Source: Arthrobacter agilis (GTDB lineage Bacteria > Actinomycetota > Actinomycetes > Actinomycetales > Micrococcaceae). Taken from it: a stretch of 64,000 nt of DNA. Both the position numbers and the translations under genes were made by a program. The DNA is taken from contig NZ_JAUSXO010000001.1 of the NCBI RefSeq assembly GCF_030816075.1, forward strand, positions 3,658,001-3,722,000, written 5' to 3'. Of this stretch, positions 57,601 through 64,000 are shown piece by piece. Below the pieces are notes generated by a model. It saw only the letters and a program-made list of their open reading frames with translations. It ran no database searches and was not told where the DNA came from. The number at the start of each line of letters is the position of its first letter. The first letter of the stretch is position 1.

Positions 57601-58844
57601 TCAGCGCAGCCGTGAACTGCACGTACTTCAACTCTCCGGCTCCGGTCTCGAGTGTGCAGATCACGAAAACCATTCAGGAGTTCTCCGGCCTCCCTCGCCC
57701 CGGTGTCGGATGGACCGTTGGCACGACGGCGACTGCGGGCACCACGGGCAGTGCGACCGCCCTGCCCAGCCAGGCCCTGACACAGCCGGCGCTGACACAG
57801 CAGACGAATGCCGAGGGTAGGGCGAGCTGGACGGTGCTGTACGGCTCGACGACGTCCCGGGCAACGATCGTCGTCTCCGAGGTCCAACAGACGGGTTTCG
57901 CGTTCGTCAGCGGCTCGTGCCGCATCACGCTGAACGGCATATCCCGCACGGTCACCATCACTCAAATCGGGTCGACCATCGGTGCCAACCTCACGGACGT
58001 CGCACCCTCCTCGACAGTCGAGTGCCAGTTCGTCAACCGGCCCACGTCATCCCTCACGCTCGTCAAGCAGGTGGCCTTCGGGTCTGCGCAGCCGACCGAC
58101 TGGACCTTGAGCGCGACCGGCCCCAACGGGGCCCTGCCTGGACCGTCCGGGCGGTCGGGCAGCGCAGCAGCCTCGGGAATCGCTGTCACACCCGGTGCTG
58201 CCTACCGCCTGAGCGAAACCGGAGGTCCGCTCACCTATGTGCAGACCGGGGCGTGGCAGTGCCGCACAGGAACCGGGGCAGCTGTCGACGTCACGGCTGC
58301 AGGGGAAGTCACCCCGATCGCGGGGGCCACGATCACCTGTACGGTGACGAACTCGACAGCGTCCATCACGCTGCTCAAGCAGGTCCAGAACCCACGGGCG
58401 GGCTTCCGAGCCCCGGACTGGAGGGTCACCGCGACACCGGCCGCACTGGCAGGCGGAGTCCTGCCGACGGAAAGCCGGCTCGGCGCCGAGTACGTCGCCT
58501 CGGGCAACCCGGCGAACACCTTCTTCGTGAGACCGGGCCACGGCTACACGCTGTCCGAGGCGGCCACGGATCCTACGCGGCCCCTCGCGTACCAGGAACT
58601 TCGTCTCGAACAGCTGACAGGGTCGACGTGGACCCTGGTGCCGTCACGAACCATTTCCGCTCCTGCGGCGGGCCAGACGGCGGTCTACCGCTTCGTCAAC
58701 GCCCCCGTGGAGCCCACCAGACTGCCGCTCACCGGCGGCACGAGCACCGACGCGTACTACATCGGAGGGGGATTGCTGCTCATCCTGGCGCTCGCCCTCC
58801 TCGTGTGGCACGGGCGTCGACGAATGCGAGGCGCCTTCCGGTGA
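54672..58844 (+). CDS. LPXTG-anchored giant surface protein, probable pilus tip/adhesin
   Basis: 1390 residues. Long basic signal peptide (1-50, cut after DASA), an N-terminal adhesin-like domain (about 51-270), two CshA-type/cadherin-like repeats (VAAPDTNTTKRNTPVTTSIL and VADTPTTSQGVPVTF), a prealbumin-like domain (ITVRKNLPTRTAANDQFTLS), a beta-propeller-like DUF6923-type segment (about 610-870), a second prealbumin-like domain (ITVQKNVVGRQSTNDQFTL), three more SpaA/DUF11-like domains, and the sorting signal LPLTG (1351-1355), helix and basic tail. TTG start. Codon use is less GC3-extreme than in neighbours, hinting at transfer. First gene of tip-pilin-sortase. Confidence 0.88.
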   Translation: MPPLRGRRRSHRHTVSRALLQRIIVMCLAVVLGAGSVFTLSLASAPDASAARIAGVTDNGTGYTQVFTQANTDNITGTWGLTGATAQSSTPTSSLPARGSSATTFTPALPSGTVVAQIDTGPPANCTATTTTRYCSGSGTITVNFSKPVNNPVFHIAGLGGGITNGTTGAFVTSYSAYGTLSSVPSGATLGTPASGSTSLEVVNGNQFRTSVNQPGVTCDAPIPAGCGSMVVNGTGLTQISFAMGLKVFGGTATLTATNVDAYNAFVTLQDQPVPVAAPDTNTTKRNTPVTTSILTNDAPSAGKALVPGSVVLSAPGIAGATVSTDGKTLTVQGQGVYSVITTGAAIGQVVFTPVATFVGTATPINYRVSDSDNSTATSTLTVTVTADPPGPVADTPTTSQGVPVTFDPTVNDNGVDSPINKASVRLLDPATGQFGTTLTIAGEGTYTVSAAGDVTFTPVPAFSGTARPVTYRVANQSGATATSTITPTVTLGVTITVRKNLPTRTAANDQFTLSLRTGTTVLASVTTSGTATGIQETQIRRAFVQPGSTYTISEAQTTGAGLGYSNAYECTRAGTVIASGSGAAGTITMPNEAGTDVTCTFTNTAQTARLFCDTNHFYSITTAGALEQGDIVSGGLAPVGTWPGVAGANALGIGSGGNVAYAIDQSADRSDVTSILKWTPGGGFATLTNTSYLTVAGGVEIAGDIVAGAVDPKSGRFLFGKFVNQRFHIWSFTDTLNAPSFAYVGSFPTGTAPNGNGDMAFDADGNLSVIGAATVSSATNAAIYTVTAKALADGGDLVMSTSTVKQLSGTDGTFTDFRGVAFSPRGTVYLADATSAYEFDATTWSRVSGTPRIPIPSTSTSFDLASCSSPATITVQKNVVGRQSTNDQFTLTVAVGSPSTAVATATTSGAANGPQAAQIGPFPVPIGTAVTINEAMAGTSASPITAYTTIYECYSDGVRLSTGTTATGTVTIPNRLSAAVNCTYFNSPAPVSSVQITKTIQEFSGLPRPGVGWTVGTTATAGTTGSATALPSQALTQPALTQQTNAEGRASWTVLYGSTTSRATIVVSEVQQTGFAFVSGSCRITLNGISRTVTITQIGSTIGANLTDVAPSSTVECQFVNRPTSSLTLVKQVAFGSAQPTDWTLSATGPNGALPGPSGRSGSAAASGIAVTPGAAYRLSETGGPLTYVQTGAWQCRTGTGAAVDVTAAGEVTPIAGATITCTVTNSTASITLLKQVQNPRAGFRAPDWRVTATPAALAGGVLPTESRLGAEYVASGNPANTFFVRPGHGYTLSEAATDPTRPLAYQELRLEQLTGSTWTLVPSRTISAPAAGQTAVYRFVNAPVEPTRLPLTGGTSTDAYYIGGGLLLILALALLVWHGRRRMRGAFR

Positions 58845-58940
58845 TACGCGCACCGCTTCCCGTCCTACGTTCCTACTCTTCCCGCTCGCTCGCATCGGTC
58901 CCACCCTTGCATTCCTCACCTCACTCATAGGAGAAATCAC

Positions 58941-60434
58941 GTGTCCATCCCCATTTTCCGGCGGGTCTCGGCCGCCCTCGGCGTGCTGGCGCTGAGCACG
59001 GCGGCAGCCTTCGTCGCCGTCTCGCCGGCGTCGGCCGTCACCCAACCGGGCAATATCAACCCCGATATCCCCCGCACCCTGACCATCCACAAGTTCGCGC
59101 TGGGCCCCGAGAACGGGCAGCAGATCGGCACCGGCCAGGAGGTCACGGTTCCGGGTACGCCGCTCGCAGGAGCGACCTTCACGGCGGCCCAGGTTCAGGG
59201 TGTCGACCTCACCACGCCGGGAGGCTGGACCACCGTGTCCAGCCTGACCCCTGCTACGGCTGCCAGCCGTGTCAACACTGCCGGTACCTACACGGCAACC
59301 ACCGGCAGCGACGGTGTGGCGCGGTTCAACGACGGCGCCAGTCTCCCTCTGGGTCTGTATCTCGTGACCGAGACCAAGCTGCCGACCGGGGCGACCAACC
59401 CGGCCGCGCCGTTCCTCGTCACGCTGCCGTTCCCGACCGGTTCGGACGGCGCTCCGGCGAACCAGTGGATCTACGACGTGCACGCCTACCCGAAGAACGC
59501 CGTCACCGATCTTACGAAGACCCGCGTGCCGGCTCCGGCCAACTCGGTCGAGGCCCGCAATCCCGACCTGGTCCGCTGGGCGATCACCCAGAGCGTGCCG
59601 ACGCTCGCGGGTGGCACCTCCCTCGACACGTTCACACTCACCGACTCGCTGCCCACGGACCTCGAGTACCTCGCGAACGGCCCGGACGGCGTCGCCCCGA
59701 CGGCCGTGCAGGTCGTCAACGCGGCCGGCGTCACCCAGGGCTTCACCGCCGGCACGGACTACACACTCGTGTACGACGCGACCGCGCGTAATCTCACCGC
59801 TGACTTCACCCCTGCCGGCCGTACCCGACTGGCGTCATTCCCGGGTGGAAAGGTGACGCTCACCGTGCTGAGCCGTGCAGTGACGATCCCCGCCAGCGGC
59901 TTCATCGTCAACACGGCGACGGGCGTCGTGAACGGCAGCTCCACGACGGTCGAGGGCAGGACCCCGATCGGCCAGCTCACCGTGGCCGCCTTCCAGAACA
60001 ACGGACGGAACCCGCTCGCCGGTGCCGTGTACCAGGTGTTCCTCAACGAGAACGACGCCAATAACAGCCAGAACCCCGTCTTCATCGACGGCGTCCAGAA
60101 CTGGACGACCGGGGCGAACGGACAGGTCGCAATCCCGATCATCACGCCCGGCAACTACTACGTGCGTGAACTCACCCCTCCGGCCGGATTCCTGCTGCCG
60201 CGGCCGAGCCAGGCGCCGGTCCGGGTCGTGCCCGGTCCGAGCTCCACCGTCGCGCCGGTCCAGAACTACGTCGAGTTCCTGCATGACCAGGTTCCGGCCT
60301 TCGCGCTCCCGCTCACCGGTGGTGACGGCGCCCTGTGGTTCACCGTCGGCGGTACGGGGCTCATCGTGATCGCCCTCGGGACCGGCGTCATCGCTGCGCG
60401 CCGTCGTGCCACGTCGGCACTCGCAAGCGCGTAA
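58941..60434 (+). CDS. Major pilin, SpaA/FimA-type isopeptide-forming, LPXTG
   Basis: Backbone subunit of a sortase-built pilus. 497 residues: signal peptide (1-32), N-terminal domain ending in the pilin motif YPKN (183-186, the lysine joined to the next subunit), a middle domain from TKTRVPAPANSVEARNPDLV, a C-terminal Cna-B domain with E-box YYVRELTPPAGF, then LPLTG (456-460), helix and RRR tail. Paired E-box Glu and domain Lys predict internal isopeptide bonds. GTG start with AGGAG seven bases upstream. The 96-base gap from the tip gene is pyrimidine-rich and shows no promoter. Confidence 0.92.
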   Translation: MSIPIFRRVSAALGVLALSTAAAFVAVSPASAVTQPGNINPDIPRTLTIHKFALGPENGQQIGTGQEVTVPGTPLAGATFTAAQVQGVDLTTPGGWTTVSSLTPATAASRVNTAGTYTATTGSDGVARFNDGASLPLGLYLVTETKLPTGATNPAAPFLVTLPFPTGSDGAPANQWIYDVHAYPKNAVTDLTKTRVPAPANSVEARNPDLVRWAITQSVPTLAGGTSLDTFTLTDSLPTDLEYLANGPDGVAPTAVQVVNAAGVTQGFTAGTDYTLVYDATARNLTADFTPAGRTRLASFPGGKVTLTVLSRAVTIPASGFIVNTATGVVNGSSTTVEGRTPIGQLTVAAFQNNGRNPLAGAVYQVFLNENDANNSQNPVFIDGVQNWTTGANGQVAIPIITPGNYYVRELTPPAGFLLPRPSQAPVRVVPGPSSTVAPVQNYVEFLHDQVPAFALPLTGGDGALWFTVGGTGLIVIALGTGVIAARRRATSALASA

Positions 60435-60443
60435 CGTAGCACC

Positions 60444-61481
60444 GTGAATGAGAAGGCGGGGCGTCAGGAAGGCGCCCCGCCTTCGCGCGTCCCGGACGAG
60501 ACATCCGGACCATCGTCCGCCGCTCCGCCGGGTCCGACCAGGCGCGAGCGGAACCGGATCCTCCGGTGGCGGCTCCCGGTGCTGCCCTTGCTGATCGCGA
60601 TCGCGGTCGTCGCCGGAGCGGCACTCCTCCTCTACCCGGCCGCGGCCGGGTGGTTCAGCTCGGTCGAGCAGTCGCGCGAGATCGACAAGCTCACCGAGGG
60701 AATCCACGATCTCGGCGCCGACACCCTGCGCGAGAGGCTCGCCGAAGCACGCGAGTACAACCAGGCGATGAACGGGGGCGGGGCGGCCGTCGCGGCGAAC
60801 GAACGGCTCCCGCTCGCCAACGAACCGGGTTCCGAGGACGAGCAGCAGTACCTCTCGATGCTCCGGGGAGATTCCCAGGGACTGATGGCGCGAATCAGGA
60901 TTCCCTCGATCAAACTCGACCTGCCGATCTACCACGGCACGAGCAACGCCGTCCTGGAACGTGGAGTCGGCCACCTCGAAGGCACTGCGCTCCCCGTCGG
61001 CGGGCCGTCGACCCACTCCGTGCTCACCGGCCATAGGGGCCTCGCGACCTCGGAGCTCTTCACCAACCTCGACAAGGTCACGGTCGGCGAGACTTTCACC
61101 ATCGAGGTCTTCGGCGAGATCCTCGCCTACCGTGTCGCCGAGACCCTCGTCGTAGAGCCCGAGGACACCGAGAGCCTCCTCGTGCAGCCGGGCAAGGATC
61201 TGATCACCCTCGTCACCTGCACTCCCCTCGGGATCAACAGCCACCGCATCCTGGTCACGGGGGAGCGTGTGATCCCCACCCCCCAGGCCGACATCGACGC
61301 GGCGGGCGACGCCCCCGACGTGCCCGGCTTCCCATGGTGGATGGTCACCGCCGGCGGCGTGATCCTGGGCGCGGGCGCCTATGTGTGGGTCTCAGGACGG
61401 CCGCCGCGGGCCGTGCGGCTGCAGAATGCGCAGGAGCGTCAGGCACTGACCCTGGACCAGCTGGTCGACCGAGCACGATGA
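60444..61481 (+). CDS. Class C sortase (pilin polymerase)
   Basis: Membrane transpeptidase that links pilin LPLTG threonine to the YPKN lysine of the next subunit. 345 residues: cytosolic basic lead, N-terminal helix (44-66), sortase domain with His197 (LTGHRGL), Cys259 (TLVTCTP) and Arg268 (NSHRILVTG), and a C-terminal helix (about 305-323), the two-helix layout of class C. The usual lid motif DP[F/W] is not seen; the region reads RLPLANEPGSEDEQQYLSML. GTG start nine bases after the pilin stop; a hairpin covers its first codons. Confidence 0.93.
   Translation: MNEKAGRQEGAPPSRVPDETSGPSSAAPPGPTRRERNRILRWRLPVLPLLIAIAVVAGAALLLYPAAAGWFSSVEQSREIDKLTEGIHDLGADTLRERLAEAREYNQAMNGGGAAVAANERLPLANEPGSEDEQQYLSMLRGDSQGLMARIRIPSIKLDLPIYHGTSNAVLERGVGHLEGTALPVGGPSTHSVLTGHRGLATSELFTNLDKVTVGETFTIEVFGEILAYRVAETLVVEPEDTESLLVQPGKDLITLVTCTPLGINSHRILVTGERVIPTPQADIDAAGDAPDVPGFPWWMVTAGGVILGAGAYVWVSGRPPRAVRLQNAQERQALTLDQLVDRAR
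60452..60484 (+). promoter_or_regulatory. 12-bp hairpin at the pilin-sortase junction
   Basis: Perfect GC-rich stem (60452-60463 with 60473-60484), 9-base loop, starting 18 bases after the pilin stop and 6 bases after the sortase GTG. It lacks a T-tract. It could end most pilin transcripts or slow sortase translation, keeping sortase scarce relative to pilin (inference). Confidence 0.65.
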
Positions 61482-61539
61482 GACCGAATGCCTCGCTCCG
61501 CGCGGTGGACGGCTGATCCGCTGGGCGCCGGAGGGCGTG

Positions 61540-62598
61540 TCAGTGCCGGACGATCCGGTGCCGGCACGCCCTTTCCGCTTCCAGGACCATCCACGCCTGG
61601 AGCTGGGAGGAGAGGCTGACGGGTCCGTCCTGCCGCGGCGGGAACAGGAGCGCCGGGGTGCCCGCCTGCCCGGAACGACCCTGGGGACCGCCGACCTCCG
61701 TGCGGTCCGCCCAGAGGCGCTCCGCCGTGGCTCCGAGGAGGCCCCGTGCCGTCGCTGCAGCCTGTGGGTCCATCCCCGGAGCACGGACGGTGGACGCGAG
61801 GTAGCGCGCGAGGATGCCGGTGAACAGCCCGGCATCACCGCCCCCGGAGAGCGGCAGGACGCCGTCGTCGCCGGCCAGGTGTCCCGCGACCGCTTCGACG
61901 AGGCGCGCGGCGTGCCCGAGATTCGCCCCGCCGCCCGTCGCCACGAGCGCGCCGAGTACGGTGCCCTGGTTGTAGGTGTGCACGGTGCGCTCCACGGTCC
62001 CCTCGGCGCTCCCGTCGGCTTTCACGCCGTCGAGGTACAGGCCCGTGACGGGGTCGTACAGACGCGACCGGAGCCAGTCCAGCAGCTCCTGGGCCCGGGC
62101 GGTGTCCCCGGCCCGGGCGAAGAAGAGTGCGGCGGGCGCGGTGCTGGGGGTGTTCTTGTAGTCGCGGGTGGTGTTCCAGTAGACACCACCGCCCAGGTCC
62201 GGTGTGTGCGCGGATGCCAGGGCTCCTCCGAGGACGCGCGCACGGCGCCTGAGCCGCCGTCGTCCCTCCACCGCGCCGAGGCGCTGGAGGGCCAGGGCCA
62301 GCCAGGCCATGTCGTCGTAGTAGGCGTTGCGCCACCGGCCGCCGTTGCGCAGCCAGATGCCGCGGGCCAGTTTCCGCGCCTCGCCCAGGCCATCACCGAG
62401 GGGATCGCGCAGATGCTCGTCCAGGAGGCAGTCGAGGTAGTGCGCCTGCCACCAGTAGTGCCAGTGGCTCCTCGGGTCGGTCGGGGGCGGGAAGGCGATG
62501 GCGCCGAGTCTCGTCCCGGGGACACGCAGGCTCCGGCGGGCGTAGAGACGCCGGACGCTGCTGGCGGCGAGGGAGGCGGCGTCGTCAGGGATGGGCAT
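61540..62598 (-). CDS. Glycoside hydrolase family 76-like protein
   Basis: 352 residues, (alpha/alpha)6-type. YYDDMAWLALALQRLG carries the adjacent catalytic Asp pair typical of GH76 alpha-1,6-mannanases, and GGVYWNTTRDYKNTPSTAPA is the other family block. No signal peptide, so the enzyme should act in the cytosol, perhaps on oligosaccharides. A TAGGGT hexamer lies six bases before the ATG, suggesting leaderless expression. It converges on the sortase gene. Confidence 0.87.
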   Translation of the reverse strand: MPIPDDAASLAASSVRRLYARRSLRVPGTRLGAIAFPPPTDPRSHWHYWWQAHYLDCLLDEHLRDPLGDGLGEARKLARGIWLRNGGRWRNAYYDDMAWLALALQRLGAVEGRRRLRRRARVLGGALASAHTPDLGGGVYWNTTRDYKNTPSTAPAALFFARAGDTARAQELLDWLRSRLYDPVTGLYLDGVKADGSAEGTVERTVHTYNQGTVLGALVATGGGANLGHAARLVEAVAGHLAGDDGVLPLSGGGDAGLFTGILARYLASTVRAPGMDPQAAATARGLLGATAERLWADRTEVGGPQGRSGQAGTPALLFPPRQDGPVSLSSQLQAWMVLEAERACRHRIVRH

Positions 62599-62631
62599 GT
62601 GACCACCCTAGCCACGCCCGGTACCCTGAAG

Positions 62632-62650
62632 ATTGCGCAGGATGCGCAAT
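62632..62650. promoter_or_regulatory. Palindromic operator candidate ahead of the SDR gene
   Basis: ATTGCGCA and TGCGCAAT flank three bases. It lies about 40 bases upstream of a TACGCT -10 candidate (62688-62693) and midway between two divergent genes. A catabolic repressor site is plausible; none is encoded in the window. Confidence 0.5.
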
Positions 62651-62743
62651 CGGACCCCCGCCGGGTGCGCAGTGAACCACGTCACAGTACGCTGAGCGCG
62701 GGGACGGACCAACGGCGGTCCTCCCGTCGTGGAAGGACCAGGC

Positions 62744-63529
62744 ATGGATAGCAGGGGAGCGGTAGCGCTCGTGACAGGCGGTGCCTCGGGACTCGGACTC
62801 GCTACCGCCCGGAGGCTGTTCGACGACGGGGCCTCGGTGGTGCTCGTCGATCTCCCGCAGTCCGCCGGTGCGGATGCCGCGGCCGACCTCGACCCCTCCG
62901 GCGCCCGCGTGCGGTTCGTCGCCGCCGACGTCGCCGATCCGGCCCAGGTGCAGGCTGCGGTCTCTGCCGCCTCGGAGCTCGGCGCGCTGCGGATCGTCGT
63001 CAACTGCGCCGGTATCGCCACGCCGGGCAAGGTCCTCGGACGGAACGGCGTCCTGCCCCTCGAGGAGTTCGCCCGCGTCATCAACGTGAACCTGGTGGGT
63101 ACGTTCAACGTCATCCGGCTCGCCGCGGAGGCCATGGCCGCCACCCCTCCGGTGACCGGCCTCGGCGGTTCCGACGAGCGCGGCGTCATCATCAACACCG
63201 CGTCCGTCGCCGCCTTCGACGGGCAGATCGGGCAGCCGGCCTACTCGGCCTCCAAGGGCGGCGTCGCCGCCATGACCCTCCCCATCGCCCGCGAGCTCGC
63301 CCGGTCCCTGATCCGCGTGGTCACGATCGCCCCGGGGATCTTCGAGACGCCCATGATGGCCGGCCTGCCGCAGGAGGCCCAGGACTCCCTCGGCGCCCAG
63401 GTCCCGCACCCCTCACGTCTCGGCAAGCCCGTCGAGTACGCGGCGCTCGCCGCGCACATCGTCGAGAACCAGATGCTCAACGGCGAGACGATCCGCCTCG
63501 ACGGCGCCATCCGCATGGCGCCGAAGTAG
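62744..63529 (+). CDS. SDR oxidoreductase, 3-hydroxyacyl-CoA dehydrogenase type-2-like
   Basis: 261 residues. NAD site [27 protein letters not shown], catalytic Ser and YxxxK ([24 protein letters not shown]). The long insert [17 protein letters not shown] and the C-terminal [21 protein letters not shown] resemble HSD10-like enzymes of branched-chain amino acid and fatty acid oxidation. GGAAGGA is six bases before the chosen ATG; a start 15 bases earlier is less well placed. Forms a catabolic pair with the next gene. Confidence 0.88.
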   Translation: MDSRGAVALVTGGASGLGLATARRLFDDGASVVLVDLPQSAGADAAADLDPSGARVRFVAADVADPAQVQAAVSAASELGALRIVVNCAGIATPGKVLGRNGVLPLEEFARVINVNLVGTFNVIRLAAEAMAATPPVTGLGGSDERGVIINTASVAAFDGQIGQPAYSASKGGVAAMTLPIARELARSLIRVVTIAPGIFETPMMAGLPQEAQDSLGAQVPHPSRLGKPVEYAALAAHIVENQMLNGETIRLDGAIRMAPK

Positions 63530-63568
63530 AGCACGCCCCGGTCTCAGTTCGATCGAAAGGACGGCTCG

Positions 63569-64000
63569 ATGGAGAGCCAACTGCCCACCGCCGATTTCCT
63601 CGGCTTCGAATCCCTCCTCTCCACCCACGAGCGGGAGAAACTCCAGGACGTCCGGGACTTCCTCGCGAAGGAGGTCTCTCCGCGTGCCGTCGAATGGTGG
63701 AACCGCGCCGAGTTCCCCCACGAGCTGCTGCCGAAACTCGCCGGGCTGAACCTCAGCACCCCCGTGCAGCAGGGCTACAGCCACCTGTTCAGCGGCATGG
63801 TGATCGCCGAGCTGACCCGGGCCGACACCTCGATCGCGACGTTCTTCATGGTCCACCACGACCTCTTCGTCGAGGCCCTCCACACCTTCGGCAGCGAGGA
63901 GCAGAAGGCACGACTGCTGCAGGACGCCATGGACCTGCGGATCACCGGGGCCTTCGCGCTCACGGAGCCGCTGCACGGGTCCGACGTCGCCGGCGGCATG
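63569..64000 (+). CDS. Acyl-CoA dehydrogenase, N-terminal part (runs off the window)
   Basis: 144 residues of about 390 are present. FESLLSTHEREKLQDVRDFL, then VIAELTRADTSIATFFMVHH and ITGAFALTEPLHGSDVAGGM are the N-terminal helical domain and the start of the flavin-binding beta domain; the sequence is closest in style to glutaryl-CoA-type or plant ACX4-like enzymes. GAAAGGA precedes the ATG. Probably co-transcribed with the SDR gene 39 bases upstream. Confidence 0.88.
   Translation, partial: MESQLPTADFLGFESLLSTHEREKLQDVRDFLAKEVSPRAVEWWNRAEFPHELLPKLAGLNLSTPVQQGYSHLFSGMVIAELTRADTSIATFFMVHHDLFVEALHTFGSEEQKARLLQDAMDLRITGAFALTEPLHGSDVAGGM

Overview
The window is chromosomal DNA of a high-GC Gram-positive actinobacterium, most likely Micrococcaceae (Arthrobacter/Pseudarthrobacter type). 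Supporting signs are the GC-rich third positions, frequent GTG/TTG starts, many ATGA/GTGA overlaps, an araB-araD-araA arabinose operon, actinobacterial S-box and c-di-AMP riboswitches, a two-start lysC, and several Micrococcales-type families (DUF1206, DUF1990, DUF6328, DUF4916).

Layout. 0-7.1 kb: L-arabinose catabolism (end of araB, araD, araA) followed by a monosaccharide ABC importer (chvE-like lipoprotein, ATPase, permease) with a 20-bp perfect hairpin after the binding-protein gene and a strong terminator at the end. 7.3-9.2 kb: an ECF-like sigma factor overlapping a single-pass, Pro/Gly-rich anti-sigma-like protein. 9.3-19.2 kb: two sulfur-assimilation operons on the minus strand, each behind a SAM (S-box) riboswitch: sfnG-metY-CoA-binding protein, and ssuB-ssuA-ssuC-acs. 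Between them lies a LysM/NlpC-type wall protein behind a ydaO-type c-di-AMP riboswitch. 19.3-25.5 kb: conserved small proteins and purSQL. 25.5-30.5 kb: a subtilisin-inhibitor-like lipoprotein, a 3-methyladenine glycosylase-like protein and a secreted subtilase with a CRP/GlxR-type site upstream. 30.7-39.9 kb: lysC, an ABC-2 exporter, recR, an unusually long dnaX, gluQ and the SRP RNA. 39.9-53.8 kb: a GT39-like membrane protein, tRNA-Ser(GGA), and a set of mostly single housekeeping or stress genes (MpaB-like oxygenase, gpx, HAD, ribokinase-like, LytR_C, pdxK, a TetR-led operon with twin operators, tgt, NUDIX, VOC). 54.4-61.5 kb: a sortase-dependent pilus locus (1390-aa LPXTG tip/adhesin, SpaA-type pilin with YPKN motif, class C sortase). 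61.5-64 kb: a GH76-like protein, then an SDR and an acyl-CoA dehydrogenase that runs off the end.

How the parts work together. The sulfur block is coherent: alkylsulfonate-type uptake and dimethylsulfone oxidation supply sulfite/sulfide, MetY fixes sulfide into homocysteine, and acetyl-CoA synthetase could supply the acetyl group for O-acetylhomoserine, all shut off by SAM. The pilus block holds the minimum parts for a covalent surface fibre.

Quality caution. Five otherwise intact genes (araB, sigma factor, LysM protein, a CoA-binding protein, subtilase) are each broken by a single extra base in a short homopolymer, a sixth (ribokinase) probably lacks one base at its start, and a 24-G run interrupts a small gene at 53.6 kb. 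Consensus errors in the assembly are the simplest explanation for most of these, so the broken genes should not be read as decayed without checking reads.
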